Assembly: GCA_024138025.1 (NCBI GenBank)
Contig: JAMXBD010002817.1
Span: forward strand, 96,202 to 160,201
Length of the DNA stretch: 64,000 bases
Direction of reading: 5' to 3'
From: Combretum micranthum
Lineage: Eukaryota > Streptophyta > Magnoliopsida > Myrtales > Combretaceae
This document shows, piece by piece, positions 10,620 through 23,600 of the stretch (its first letter is position 1; the number at the start of each line of letters is the position of its first letter). A program made the position numbers and the translations under genes. The notes beneath the pieces are model-generated. The model made no database searches and was not told the DNA's origin. It worked only from the letters and a program-made list of their open reading frames with translations.

Positions 10620-11840
10620 TATAGGAACCCGTTAGAGTTAGAGTTAAAGCAACTACCCTCATATTTAGAGCATGCCTTTTGTAGCTGAAAATTTGAAGCT
10701 CCAGGTGATTATATCATTGAAGCATCATTCAAGCAAAAAAGAGAGACTTTTATCAATGTTGAGAGAACACAAGAGGGCTATTACTTTAAAGATCTCTGAT
10801 ATAGAAGGAATCAGCCCCTTCTTTTACATACATAAATACTTATGGAGGAAGGATGCAAGTTAGTAGTGCAACCTTAGAGGAGGCTGAATCCCAATATGAA
10901 GGAAGTAGTAAAAAAGAGGTGGTGAAATTATTTGATGTAGGACTCATATACCCAATCTCTCTGATAGCTCTTAGGTAAGTCCTATATAAGTGGTCCTTAA
11001 GAAGGGTAGCTTGACGATAGTTCCTAATAAGCAAAATGAGTTAATCTTGATGTGCATGGTGACTAGTTGGAAGTGTGCATCGATTATACGAAACTTAATG
11101 ATGCTACTTGAAAGGACCATTTTCCATTTCCTTTTATTGACTAGATGTTGGAGAGGTTAGCTGATCATGAATATTACTACTTCCTTGATGGGATTTAGGG
11201 TTATTTTTAGATTTCCATAGCACCTGAAGTTCAAGAGAAAAAAACCTTCACTTGACCCTATGGTACCTTTGCATATCATAGAATGTCATTTACGTTTTGC
11301 AATGCACCGGCTATTTTTCAGTGGTGTATGCTAGCTATATTTTGGGAATTGGTGGAGCATGTGATGGAAATCTTCATGGATGACTTCTTGATGTTTGGGA
11401 ATTCTTTTGAAGAGTGTTTATCCAATCAGAAGAAGGTATTTTAGAGATGTGAGGAGAATAACCTAATACTCAACTAGGAAAATTGCCATTTTATGGTACA
11501 ATAGGGACTTACTCTAGGACATAAGATCTCAAGTGAGAGAATTGAGGTAGATATGGCAAAAGTAGAGGTAATTTCAAAGTTGCCGCTAGCATCATCTATT
11601 AAAGCTATAAGGAGTTTCCTTGGACATGTCAATTTTTACTGAAGTTTCATTAAAGGCTTCTCTAAGATTGCTAAGCCCTTGACTAAGTTATTAGAGAAGG
11701 ATGTTCCATTTGACTTCAATGACAACTATTTAGAGGCCTTTGATATTTTGAAGAAGAAATTGACTAATGTCCCTATAATGGTAGTACCTGATTAAAACCT
11801 ACCATTTGAGCTCATGTGTGATGCAATTGACTCAATAGTG
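10620..11840 (+). pseudogene. Athila reverse transcriptase remnant
   Basis: Reading through many stops gives the Athila RT region. It begins with an ELKQLPSYLEHAF-like start, followed by MEEGCKL and RRLNPNMKEVVKKEV. Then come LFDVGLIYPIS, the YGTFAYHRMSF region, and the catalytic box FMDDF at 11373-11387, the Athila form of YxDD. It continues with FLGHVNFY, FIKGFSKIAKPLTKLLEKD and VPFDFND. RT copies the element RNA into DNA. Many of the breaks are TAG or TGA where Gln, Trp or Cys would be expected, as after cytosine deamination. Confidence 0.85.
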
Positions 11841-12368
11841 GGGGTTGTTTTAGGATAAGGAAAGAAAAGTACTTCTAACCAATTTACTATGCAGGCAAAA
11901 CTCTCACACCTATATAAGAAAATTATACTACTACTGAAAAAAGGCTGCTACCAATAGTATTTGTCTTTGATAAGTTTAAGTTATACCTCATCCTATCAAA
12001 GTGCTTGTTTATACCAACCACTCAGCATTGAAGTATCTTCTATCTAAGTCTAATGCTAAGCTAAGATTGATTATATAGGTGTTATTGCTCCAGGAAATTG
12101 ATTTAGAAATTCGAGATAAGAAGGGGTAGAAAACTTGCCTATAGACTATCTTTCTAGGTTAGATAACCCCCATTCCGAAGTGTTGAAAGAGGAGGAGATT
12201 AATGATATGTTTCTAGAGGAAATTTTGTTTGCTATTCATGCTATGGAAGAACAAGGAGTTCCATGGTTTGCTGATATAGCAAACTATTTAGTGGGGAAGG
12301 TCCTCCCCCAAGACTTTGATTCTAACAAAAAGAAGAAGTTCTTCTTAGAGTTGAAATATTACTTCTAG
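11841..12368 (+). pseudogene. Athila RNase H and tether region remnant
   Basis: The sequence follows RT directly. One reading gives FELMCDAIDSIVGVVLG, the start of the RNase H fold with its first Asp. Farther on comes NHSALKYLLSKSNAK-like sequence with the conserved H-x-ALKYL pattern. At 12135-12368 is an open piece beginning PIDYLSRLDNPHSEV, the standard end of the RNase H domain, followed by the variable tether. RNase H would degrade the RNA strand during reverse transcription. Stops and frameshifts break it. Confidence 0.75.
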
Positions 12369-12389
12369 GAAGACCTATTCTTGTTTAGG

Positions 12390-13555
12390 ATTTATGCTGA
12401 GTAGATCACCCAACATTGTGTTTCTCACAAGGAAGGGCAAAGGATTTAATTCCATTGCCATGGTGGCCCCATAGAGGTCATTATATTGCCAATAGGATAG
12501 CATAAAAAGTCTTGAAAGCAGGCTTTTACTGGCTAAGTAGCTTTAGAGATGCTAATGCATTCGTTTGTTTTTGTTATAGGTGTTAGGTGTCAAAGGACTA
12601 GGAATATATCAAGGAGAGATGAGATGCCCTAGAAATATATCTTGGAATGCGAGATCCATGATGCTTGGGGGATAAATTTTATGGCGCCATTCCCTAGTTC
12701 CTATGGCAATATGCATGTTCTTATAGCTGTTGATCACATTTTAAAGTGGGTGAAAACCTAAGCCTTACCAACCAATGATGCCTGGGTGGTATTAAGTTTC
12801 TTCAAAAGTTATTTTCTAGATTTGGATCACCTAAGGTATTAATAAGTGATAGGGGAGCCTACTTTTGCAATAGTTAGATAGAGAAGATACTTAAAAAATA
12901 TGGAGTACACCATAAGCTAGCTATCCCATACCACCTTCAAACTAGTGGTCAAGTTGAAGTCTTTAATAGAGAGTTAAAGAGGATATTAGAGAAAATAGTG
13001 GCTCATGCTCACAATAGGAAGGATTAGGCTAAAAAGTTAGATGATGCCTAGTAGGTATACCGAACAACGTTTAAGACACCCTTTGGCACCACCTATATAG
13101 GTTAGTATATGGTAAAGCATGTCACTTGCTTGTAGAAATTGACCATAAGGGCTGCAAATTTGGATTTAGAGATAATAGGTAAATATAGGAGATTTCAACT
13201 TAACGAACTGGATGAATGGAGACTAATGGCCTATTAGAATAATAGGTTGTACAAGGAGATGGCAAAACATTTGTATGATTCTCACATTAGGCACCTTAAG
13301 CGGTTCAAGGAAGGAGACATAGCACTACTGCATAACCCTAAGCTAATGTTATTTCCAAGCAAACTAAGGTCTTGATAGTCTAGTCCCTTTACTGTTAAGA
13401 GGGTTTATCCATATGGCATAGTAGAAGTAACATATCCTAAGAAGGGAACTTTTAAGGTTAATGGACAGAGGGTAAAAATATATCATATAGAAATCAATTT
13501 GAATGAAGGCAAGGAGAAGTTGAGACTCCTCAAATTTGAGAATTGAATTTGAATT
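12390..13555 (+). pseudogene. Athila integrase remnant
   Basis: The zinc-binding start is badly eroded. The core is recognisable as an Athila integrase, with [15 protein letters not shown] in place of the usual GIDFMGPFP, then [21 protein letters not shown] and TSGQVEVFNRELKR. The first catalytic Asp is Asn here (AAT at 12675-12677); the second Asp (SDRG) and the Glu (QVEVFN) remain. The C-terminal end reads SPFTVKRVYPYG, IVEVTYPKKGTFKVNGQR and VKIYHIE. Integrase joins element DNA to the host genome. Multiple stops and at least one frameshift inactivate it. Confidence 0.82.
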
Positions 13556-14298
13556 CCTTGTGATGTCAAGCAAGAGACAATAAACAACATGGAACCTTTG
13601 TGACTATTTGTTGATATATATATATATATATATAATTTTATGTATTGTTATAGTATTTTGTTTGTATTAGTTGCTATGCTAAGTTTGTGAATCATAAGCA
13701 TGTGTGTGTTATTAATATATATATGTATACATACTTATAAGGAGTAATTATGTCGAATTATTTTTGTAGCATTAATTAGATAATATACACATAAATATTT
13801 ATTTATATTATGAAAATAAATGGGAATGCCACTCATGCCCAAAATCATGACCGCAACACAAGACAAAGCAACCAGTCCCACTAATCTTCACAACCATAAG
13901 GTTAAGACAGGAATGAAAAATTTGACCCTAGAAGTTACTAAAGATGATTTCATGGCCATGATATGGAGAGAGGGGTGAAAAATTTAAGTCCAGAGGCTAC
14001 TAAGGGCATATTCATGACTATGAATAATGGATCAAGCAAAAAACATGGACACTAGGTGCTACAAAAGGCCACTTCATGCCTGTGATTTTTTATTAAGGTG
14101 AGTTAATTCGAGAAAATCACAACCACGACTTCAGGTACCATCTGACTTCATATATATATATATATATATTACATACATTTCATTTTTTTCTCTCTCCTCA
14201 TTTCATTCTAATACCTAATATACAGTCACAATCCTCATTTTCTTTTAACATCCTTACGCTACTTCTCACACTACACAAATCCCTTACATCAACAATCC
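13556..14298 (+). other. Region downstream of Athila pol
   Basis: No intact frame is seen. The stretch includes AT microsatellites (13611-13634 and 14147-14169), an imperfect triplicate repeat (13914-14095) and pyrimidine-rich sequence. In Athila elements this position holds the extra, env-like reading frame or the 3' untranslated region. No peptide here is convincing. It is cut off by long LTR B. Confidence 0.5.
13914..14095. repeat. Imperfect triplicate tandem repeat, about 60 bp
   Basis: Three diverged units follow each other at about 13914, 13974 and 14039. Each has an A-rich start, a GGTTACTAAAG/GGCTACTAAGG/GGTGCTACAAAAGG-type middle and a TTCATGnCnnTGA-type end. They lie in the segment after Athila pol. 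Confidence 0.55.
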
Positions 14299-17200
14299 TA
14301 TAAACCCCTAATTTTTAGGGTAACTTTAAGTTTAAACTCTAAACCGGAAACCTTAAGTCAACAAATCCTTAGGAAACCCTAGCAGTTTAGATCCCACAAA
14401 CCCGTGTTCTTAAATAAAGAAGTTGAAATATGAGTGGAGAGTGTAGATTGGCTCGTAATAATATTATGATGTTTAAAAATATAATATTAGTGAATTTTCG
14501 ACCTATTTCGAACCATATCGGATACAGACTTTGAAAGGCGTGTCCTGGGGCTCGAGATACTAAAAATATGTTATTAATACTGTTAGACTAGTAATTTCAT
14601 AAGATTTCCAAATATATCAATTATATAATTTTTTGGATTATAAAAGTTACAGTTATCGCCTTTTATTATATTTTCATTACTATTAGTAATTTAATTGTCT
14701 AATCTACTTTTTTATTTCTAATCACACTATTCATAAGTACAACCACCCATACCCTATTCTTACATCCTTATAACATATTCTGATAATATTACATCATTTT
14801 CCTTACATTTACTTTTCCAATACTTTTATTATTAAAATACTTTTAAATTTTAAATTTTATTACCTAAAAATATCATACATCTCTCTCTCTCTTCCTTTAT
14901 CAAACTGACGCCACCCCCCCCCCCCCCCCTTCTCTCTCTCTATTTGTTTTATTTTTTTTTATTCTACACAACACTAATCCACTTTTTATAAATACTCCTT
15001 TCTACTTCCATTTTTCATTTTCTCTCTAAAACAAACCTTTGCAAATTTTTTTCTCTCCCTCTCTTCCTCTCATTGTCGTAACCCCCCTCCCCATACACAC
15101 ACACACACATTTTTCTTCTTCAAGATTTCTTGTTCCTAACCATTAATAGGTAATAGATCTACACCTTACCACAATAAAACATGTTATGGCAAGATCCTAC
15201 ATGTGTGATTCCACTCAAAATCCACATGAGCTTTTATGCTAGGGATGTGGAAACACTTAAACATGAGATCCTTGCCATCATAATGTTGTAGATCATGTTA
15301 TTTAAGTTATTTTTCTTTATGATTGATTTATCTTGTTATTAATGATATTTAGTGCATGTATTTATCATTTAACCTTATCTACATAATGATCTTAGTGCAT
15401 TTGCATTTATGACTTATATAATAAACTAGATCTAGTTGTTTTGAGTACATAAATGCCTTAAGTTTTTTATTTTTGTACATAAAGGACTTGTGGTAGCATG
15501 ATAATAGTGGGAAAATGTTAGAAAGCTTAAGATCTATTTTAGTTTCAACAAAAATGGTTTTTGGAAATTCGGATCTAAAAAGAACCCTACATAGAAAAGC
15601 TATTTTTAAACTTCAAAATGAGTATTTTGCATTAAAAATGAAAGGCTTAAGGAATATGTATCATAAATGAGTGGTTTTGATGAGTAAAGATGAGATTTAC
15701 TAAGGGATATTTTCAAAACAAGAAAAGTTTACAAAAGTTATGTTAGCATTATGTTTCAATCCCAACAACAAACTTAAAATTCATAATAAGGAAAGCTTGA
15801 TATGTGAACACCTATTTTTCAATCCCAAAACAAGATTTTTATTAAAGAAATGGAAGCCATAAGGATTAGGTTTGATTGCGAATTGATTTTAGAAAGATTA
15901 AATGAGATTTACACAAGACACAATCTCAAATATAAATTTCCAAATTCGAATTTAATAATGACCTTTATTTAAACACCTATTTTCAAATGCCAAAATGAGG
16001 ATTTTAATGGAAAAACAGAAGTCCTAGGGAATACATGTAATAAAGACCTAATTTTGACAAGGATAAATGAAATTTATCAAAGTATAATCCTAAAACAAGG
16101 AAAGGTTTCAAAATATATATTAAACAATGTTTTCATTCCTTAAAATTGTATAAAATTCATAACTAGTAAACCCCTTATTTAAACATCTATTTTCAAACTC
16201 CAAAATGAAGAATTTTATTAAAACAATGAAGGTGTTAGGCATATAGATCATTAAGGTTGAGTTTTGATAAAAAGCAAGTGTGATTTTGCAAGGAATAAAA
16301 CTAGCTTTCTTAAGTCTAGTAATTTCAAAAGTTTTGCAAAGCAAAAGTTTTCTAAAAGAATTGTTGATATCATACATGATTGATGATATACATATAGATA
16401 GCTCATCTCATGACATTCATGATAATAACTTGTATGTATTGCATGTACATATAATGCACTTAGTAGAAACAAAACTAGGGAAATAATGTCTTACATATCC
16501 AATAAAGCATTATCTAAGTACATGAGGAAATAAATTGACCCACACCCATAAATTATGCATGATATTGAGTTATTTATGTATATAAAAGAGTCTTTCAAGA
16601 TATAATGATAGCTAAGTATCTATCAAAGCTTTGGAATGATGCTTGGATTGAAATTAGAAATTGATTTGTGGGTTAGGAATCTCGTATAGCATTCTGTACC
16701 ATACTGTTCATGGACCAAATGACCTTGTTTGATGGAAATAACTTTAGAAATAGATAGCTCTCATCAAATAGGTAGAAATTAGTATATAATATGCGAAATT
16801 CTAGGTCAAAATGACCAAGTTATGGCCATTTTAAATTGGAATTCCCTCTTAGACAAACTTTGACGAACTTGTTAGAATATAATTTATAAGTTCATTCAAA
16901 CTTCATGGAAATACTCATTGGAGTTATCTCTTTTGATTAGGAGACTTGGAAGACGGACTAGACCTTCCCGATGACTATTACAATTAAGTGAATTTTCGTG
17001 CCATGGCAAAGTGAGTTCACTATCTTTAAATTACATGCTCTTGATTATACTTGTAGGACAAGATAAAATTGAAATGTGCGTGTGAGTTCTGTTTTGATTG
17101 AATTGATGATAAGAATATAGAAATGCTTATGATTATGCTTGTAATGATAGTAGCATTAGAATTAGGGCAATATAAAATGGAAATGTGTATGTGAATTCTA

Positions 17201-18139
17201 CTTGGGTGAATCGATGATAAGAATATCGAAATGAGATTGATGTAAATATTTGTATGATTTAGTATAAAATTAAAGTCTCTACAATATCTATGATCGCCCG
17301 TAAATTGTTAATTAACATGCCATGATATCATAATCAAATTGACCATGCATACCATATGTTGAGTCACATTGCATTTGTTATTATACCTTTATAGGAAGAA
17401 GGCATAATAGCATAATGGCCAGAATTGAAATGGTAGTTTAGGCACTTGTATCAACTACAAAATTTTGTGTGGATGGGCACCTGAATCAACTACAATGTAA
17501 ATGAGAAAAATTGAAATCTATATTCATAGGGGCCTGAAACACCTAACCCTGAATGGAGGGCATAAATCCATTCAACATAGGACTCCTGGAAAGTCCTATG
17601 TATTGTATACTCAGGTGCTTGTGTATTTCATTTGGTTGTTAATATAACTTTCTTGAGATATTGCTTGTTGAATTATTTAATTTTGGAAGTGAAACTCACT
17701 AAGCTAGCGTAACTTATACCTCCACAGTTTCTTTCTAATGCAATTATCGTACATATGATTGCGTCCCCGGACCTAGCCAAATCAAGTAATACAAAGCTAG
17801 AAGCTATTTCCTTAAAAGTTTATGATCAAGTTTTGTATAGTCTGTTATAATAAACCTTAAGCGATCGGGTTTTACATAAAAGATAATACCTAGACTTTTA
17901 TTTAGTAGGGGAATGCCCCTTAGTATGTTGTAACTGATCCTGAGATATCTATGGTTTTTGTTTTTATACTTATCCTATCAAATTAAACTATATATCTCCA
18001 ACTGTTTATGTATTCTATTGTCGTAAGGGAACGCCTTGCATACTAACATAAGAATTTTGAATGACTATGGTAGTGATTCATAAGTCTCGTTTAGCATGCG
18101 ACAGACTGTTAAGTTTAAGGTATCATTTGGAGCGTGACA
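14299..18139 (+). repeat. Long LTR B (3.8 kb, Tekay/Del-like)
   Basis: It begins TATAAACCCC (TG changed to TA) and ends GGAGCGTGACA. The start closely resembles minus-strand LTR A, with an AAACCGGAAACCTTAAGTCA block. Landmarks are a TATAAATA box at 14987-14994, about 690 bp in; a run of 16 C at 14914-14929; a CACTAAGC motif near 17697; and GGGGAATGCCCC near 17908-17919. The flanks read ATCCT or AATCC on the left and TTCCT on the right, so a decayed target duplication is possible but not certain. No adjoining internal region of its own family was found, so it is probably a solo LTR. Confidence 0.8.
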
Positions 18140-18759
18140 TTCCTATTGTATTTTTTGGGAGATTTGAAAATGTCCCATAATAGCATTGTTAACAGTGACA
18201 TCATACCAAATTGGGGTAATAGTGTTGGGTCTTGGGTCCATTGCAAATAAAATTAAAGAGTTCAATTATATTTTTAAAGAAAGCAAAAGCAAAGGAAAGT
18301 CAATATGTGATGCTGAAAAATAGGAAAGGTGGTGAACTTAGAAGATAGCTTGTAGCGAAAGAAAGCACCATCAAGAAAATGAAAGTGAAGACCTGTGGAT
18401 TTCTTTGCGAGAAGTCTAAATTTCAAAATGTAGTTTAGTTCCTTCTTGATATAATATACAATGGAGATGTCAAATTGATGGGAAGGAAATTATCTAATGA
18501 AAAAAGAAGAAAATTGATTTTGTTTATAGCAACTTCGAATCCAAAATTAGATGGCTTGTTAAATCACAATTATGAAAAATTTCTTCCATTGAGTTCATGG
18601 TGTAAAATACTATATGGTGATAGTTCCAGTTCCCTGCTTATTCTTCTCAATTGTGCAAATTGGATAGGTATTTTTGAGTTTTCACAATTGATTCTTTTTG
18701 TGATCTATATACTAGTATAATTAGTGAGAAGAAAACATTATAACCCCATTATTTGTTGA
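18140..18759 (+). other. Unassigned, probable left part of a copia remnant
   Basis: Nothing certain is seen. A frame of 81 codons at 18475-18720 matches no family I know and is not proposed as a gene. The stretch leads into copia LTR-like sequence. Confidence 0.35.
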
Positions 18760-18928
18760 TAGTAGAAGTTTTGTACCATAGTCGCATGGTTTTTCCCTTT
18801 ATTGAGGTTTTTCCACATTAAGTTATGTTATTTATTATTTTATTATTTTTCTTTTTATTTGTTATTTATTGCTTATAAGCTAAAGGAAAAATATTTTGTC
18901 ATTATAGGATATAATCTTTCCTGACAAG
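18760..18928 (+). repeat. Probable end of a Ty1/copia 5' LTR
   Basis: The block GGTTTTTCCCTTTATTGAGG followed by TTTTTCCACATTAA is the hallmark seen near the end of many plant copia LTRs. It lies just upstream of a PBS-like site. The left boundary of the LTR was not located, and a matching 3' LTR was not found. Confidence 0.55.
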
Positions 18929-18941
18929 TGGTATCAAAGGC
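18929..18941 (+). other. PBS-like site, tRNA-iMet type
   Basis: TGGTATCAAAGGC matches the copia primer site TGGTATCAGAGC over its first eight bases. It sits between the copia-like LTR end and the gag remnant, as expected. Confidence 0.65.
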
Positions 18942-18999
18942 AAAACTTGAAAAAGGAAAATTTTTATTTTTTATGTCACGAACATAGCAAAATCATCAG

Positions 19000-19770
19000 G
19001 TACAATGGTAAAATAAATTCTTCAAATTATTTAATCTAGAAGTTGATGATCGAAGATATTCCACATTGTAATGATTTTTGTGCCTTTAGGTGGTGTTAAG
19101 GCAAAGACAAAAGTTAAATGTAATGAAGATTAAGTGATTATACATAGGAAAATTGCTAGTTATATCCGACAATGGGTTGATCATACTATGTATCATCAAG
19201 TTGCTTAGGAAACAAAGGGTACCTTAAATTGCCTTTACAAAAAAAAACTACCTTAATGGAAAAAATCAAAGTCTATGTATGAGATGTAAATTGCCTTAAA
19301 TAAAACTACCTTAGTTAGGAGAATAGCGAATTTGAGGTATAAACATGGATCAAATATGACAAAGCAATTGAATTATCTTCAGAGTCTTATAAAACAATTA
19401 GCTACTATGAAATTGATACTTGATGATGAGATATAGATACTACTGTTATTTAGTTTAGTACCTAATAGTTAGAAGACACTTGTGGTGTTAATTAGCGATC
19501 ATGCTTCAAAAGGAAAGCTCACTATTTGCGATGGTGAATGAAAGCTTGATGAATGAAGGAGCTTACAGATAGGAACTTGGTACAAGTTCTGAGACTAAAG
19601 CACCAATTACTAATAAATAGGAAAGATGTGGGAGAAGTAGGATTAGAGGCTCTTGTGGCAAATTTGAAAGATTCGAAAAATCCAAGGAATGATCTAAATC
19701 AAGAAGAAGTAATATTAAATGTTATCACTCTTACAAATGAGGACATTTAAAACCTAAATGTAGAATATAT
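19000..19770 (+). pseudogene. Ty1/copia gag remnant
   Basis: A broken reading gives copia Gag features in order. The N-terminal FNGKINSSNYLI-like motif is followed by a YIRQWVDHTMYHQVA stretch and LRYKHGSNMTKQLNYLQSLI. Then come KLILDDEIxILLLFSLVPNS and a decayed zinc knuckle at 19720-19761. The knuckle reads C-Y-H-S in place of CX2C, then a stop, G-H, and C at the last position. The pieces match the gag/UBN2-type region of plant copia elements. Protease, integrase and RT were not found downstream, so most of the element is lost. Several stops and frameshifts are present. Confidence 0.72.
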
Positions 19771-20654
19771 AAGAGAAGTAAGCGAAAGGTATAGGTGATG
19801 GAAAAAGTGAGGACACAATTGCTATAATAATAGATGATGATAATGTGAACCAAACCATAGAATCTATCATGAGGTGTTTATGAAGTATTCCAAGACAAAG
19901 ATAAAGATTTGTCCAAGTATTGGGGATGAATTTTAAGGGTCTGGTGTTTTGTTGAAGAGTGAAAATTCTACATGAGTTACAACACAAGTCATGTTGAAAG
20001 CCATGTTGAGAACAAAAGCAAAGAAGTGGAGAAACAAAGACTATGTGCGCAAAACGACCAAGATGCAAACCCATGTCCAGGGTCGTTTTGAAGACTAATT
20101 TAGCAAGTTGTGTTCATTGATGTAGATTACACATGAACATGCCATGTGTTAGAAGTCATGTACTTTTACTAGTTTTGCTATTTAATTTTATTCTACTTTA
20201 TTCCGTTAGTGTACTCTACTAGAGGTATTGTAATAATTTTATAAATTTATGAGAGTTCTATAAATAGTCTAATTTCTATAATAGACGTAGAGAATGCTTT
20301 TGAGATTAAATAAACACATTTTAGAGTTTTTGCTCTAACCTTACTTGATGATCGTTTTATAAACAAGTTAAAAATCAAATGTCAATTATATCCAACGATC
20401 ACTTTATAATTAGTATACCAATTAGTTTATAGGATAGGAAATTAATATCGATTATCATTCCTCAGGAATCTCTTTCAAGTACTAGTAATCACCTTAATCT
20501 TATTATCTAACAAAAAAATATCAAATATTTCCATTATTATTAATGACTATTATTAAAACTAATTAATCAAAGTCAAGATTGCTTTTCTCTACATATCAAA
20601 TTTGCAACTTACTCTAATCCTTTAAACTACTACGACTTATCATGTAACTACCAT
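19771..20654 (+). other. Unassigned, possible copia 3' sequence
   Basis: No gene is seen. Sequence from about 20148 (TGTTAGAAGTCATGTACTTT) to about 20340 has an LTR-like look, with a TATAAATAG box near 20266-20275. No partner copy was found, so this is only a suggestion. The stretch ends at the target duplication of long LTR C. Confidence 0.3.
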
Positions 20655-23600
20655 TGTCACGCCCCAAAGAGTATCCTAAACGCGACAGCCTACCATACTC
20701 GATATTTAACTTAAGTATGACAACCTTAGTCATCCATAAGTTTATATATCGGGTGAAAGGTGTACTTGCACAACTTTTAGGATCACACTTTGAATCGAAT
20801 AGTCTAAAGAAGGCATACATTAGCATTAAGAATAGAAATCATAACGAGATAAATAAGTTAAGTCTTTACAAAAGTCAAGGGGGCATACCCCCGCCAAAAT
20901 AATAATGGAAGTCCGTCCATTTTAAATTTACATTTACAAATACTAGGGTTTATATCGAGGAGATTTTCCTAGAAGTCCATGCCTCTCGCTAGGTCCCGAC
21001 TTCTTCAAAAGCTCCTTTATCCAAAAGATAACCTTGTGAAAAGTGTTCTCTCGGAACAACCAAAAATAGGAACACCACAACAAAACTATCGGGGTGTAAG
21101 CTACAGGCTTAGTGAGATTCAATTTCCAAATATTCAATACTCAATAATAGTATATATCAGATAAGTCATTAGCAATCATATGAATGCACAAGCATATGAG
21201 CATACAATACATGAGACCATCCGAAAATCTTATGTTGAATGGATTTACGCCCTCCATTCGGGGTTAGGTGTTTTAGGCCCATACGACCATCATTTAAATA
21301 TTTTCACTTCTTATTATGGTTAGTACAGGTGCCCATCTACCACTTTTTAATATTTTTACTGTGGTTGATACAGGTGCCCATCAATGCACATTTTAATTCC
21401 GGCTCATCCGCCAACAACCGAGTTTACCGGCCCCTCGTTGCCCGAATTACTATGTCGTCTTCCTACAAAGGTATAGTAACTCATGCCATGTGACTCACTA
21501 CGTGATATGCATGTACAGTTTATTCATACAATCGTGGCATATTAATTAGGCAGATTAAGCGCGATCATAAAGAATTTCAAACAATCTAAGTCTAATACTA
21601 GCTCATACAATGATTTATCAACAAGTCTTGTCTCGATATACTTATCGTTCATTCAACCAAGATTATATCACAATCATCGTAATTTTATCTTTTCCTAATT
21701 CTAATGCCACTACGATTACAAGCACATACATGAGCACAAGTATTTAAGAAATGAACTCACTCACTTAGCCATGGAGAGAAATCCACTAGTCGTAGTAGTC
21801 CTCGGGGAGTGGAAATCCGTCCTCCAAATCACTTAAGTATAAAGAATACCCAAAATGAGTATTTCTTATAAGGTTCTAATAACTTAACAATTCTAACTAC
21901 TAAGTTCGTTAATTTCCGCATAAGATAAAATCCTAACTTTAAATGACCATATCTAACTCATTTTAACTCGGAATTGAGCATATAATATATCGATTTCTAT
22001 CTACTACGAAAGATCTACCTATTCCTAATATTATTTTCAAGTTTCAAAAATATTTAGATCACGAAACAGAGGCATCAGTTCTGGTCGTTCGAAAACGTCA
22101 ATTCTGAAAAATAGTTTTGTGGATGCTTGTGATGTTTCTAGCCTATAGCTTAACTACACATGCAATATCGATAATTTTCTATCATGAATGACATGATATG
22201 AACTTGATGCATGCATGCTTTTGAAATTATGTACTAAAAGGAAACTTAAGAAACTTCTTATTTGTGAAGATCCATGACTACACATTTTCATGAAAACTAG
22301 TTTCCTAACTTTGACTATCTCATTTGTTTTGAAGTTATTTCCTTAAGAAAATCAATTTATCCTTATCTAAATTGAGTCTTTATTATTCCTATTGCCCAAG
22401 CCTTCATTTCTACATAAAATATTGCATTCTACACTTTGCAAATATGTTTTCAAATAGGATTTGTCCAAAAATTCGAATTTCTTGAAATTAAATTTTGAGT
22501 GATTCTTTTGGGAAAACTTGTTTAATGCATTAAAACTTAAGACTTTAAGATACTCATTACCTAAGGAATCCATTTAACACATAAAACTTCTATTTTGAAC
22601 TTGGATGATAGGTGTTCTTATGACCTATATTCAAAATTACGAATTTCATATGTTGAGTACTAACTCAAAATTTTCCATCTAGATTCCACTTCTTGTTTGA
22701 TACATTAATCTCATCAAAACTCATTTCAACTTATAAAAATTACTACTTAATGATACATATTGCCTATATCCTTCATTTTCCACATAAAACATGAGTTTTA
22801 AAGTTGATAAAAGAGTTTTCAAAATAGGCTTTTGAAACCATACGAATTTGTCTTTGAATATTTCAAACAAAAACATTTTTCCTTTCAAGTTCATTACTTT
22901 ATTTACTTAAGGATCTACCAACTACCACATCTATATACCTAAAACAAGGCCTTTATGAGTATGAATGCATGAAAACATAAATCATCCACAAGATCACAAA
23001 TGTCAAGCATGGTATAAGCATCTAAAAGCTAGATCTACTACTTATGATGCATGATATGAAGTTTAAAAGCATGGACATGAATTTTATGCTAGATCTCTAC
23101 TTTACTCCACTCCTACGTGCATGAACATGAAATATCCACAACAAAAACTTGATCAAACACAAGATCTACTCTTGTGATGGCTTGATATTCATGTAGTAGC
23201 ATTTTCTTTGTCCCTAGCAAGAGCTCATGGGGACTTTGAGTGAAAATACTCATGAATAATCTTGCCATTACAAGATTAAATGGTGGTAAGGCTTAGGAAT
23301 CATCACCTAAGGCTTGAAATAGATGAGAAATGGAGAAGATTGAAGCTTGTGTTGTGTGTGTGTGGTGGAGCTAGGGTGTCACGGCATAGAGAGGAAAATG
23401 GAGAGAGTTTGAGAGCTCTTGAACAAATGAAAATGAAAAGTGAAGGAGAAAGAAGATAAAAGAATATTTATATTAGGTGGATTTAGGGTTTGTTTGTATA
23501 ATAAAAGGAGATAAAATGAAACAAATTGGGGGGAAAAATATGGGGATATGCGCCGGCCATGTAGGTGTGTAAGAGAGGGAGTGTTTGATTTTATTTGAAA

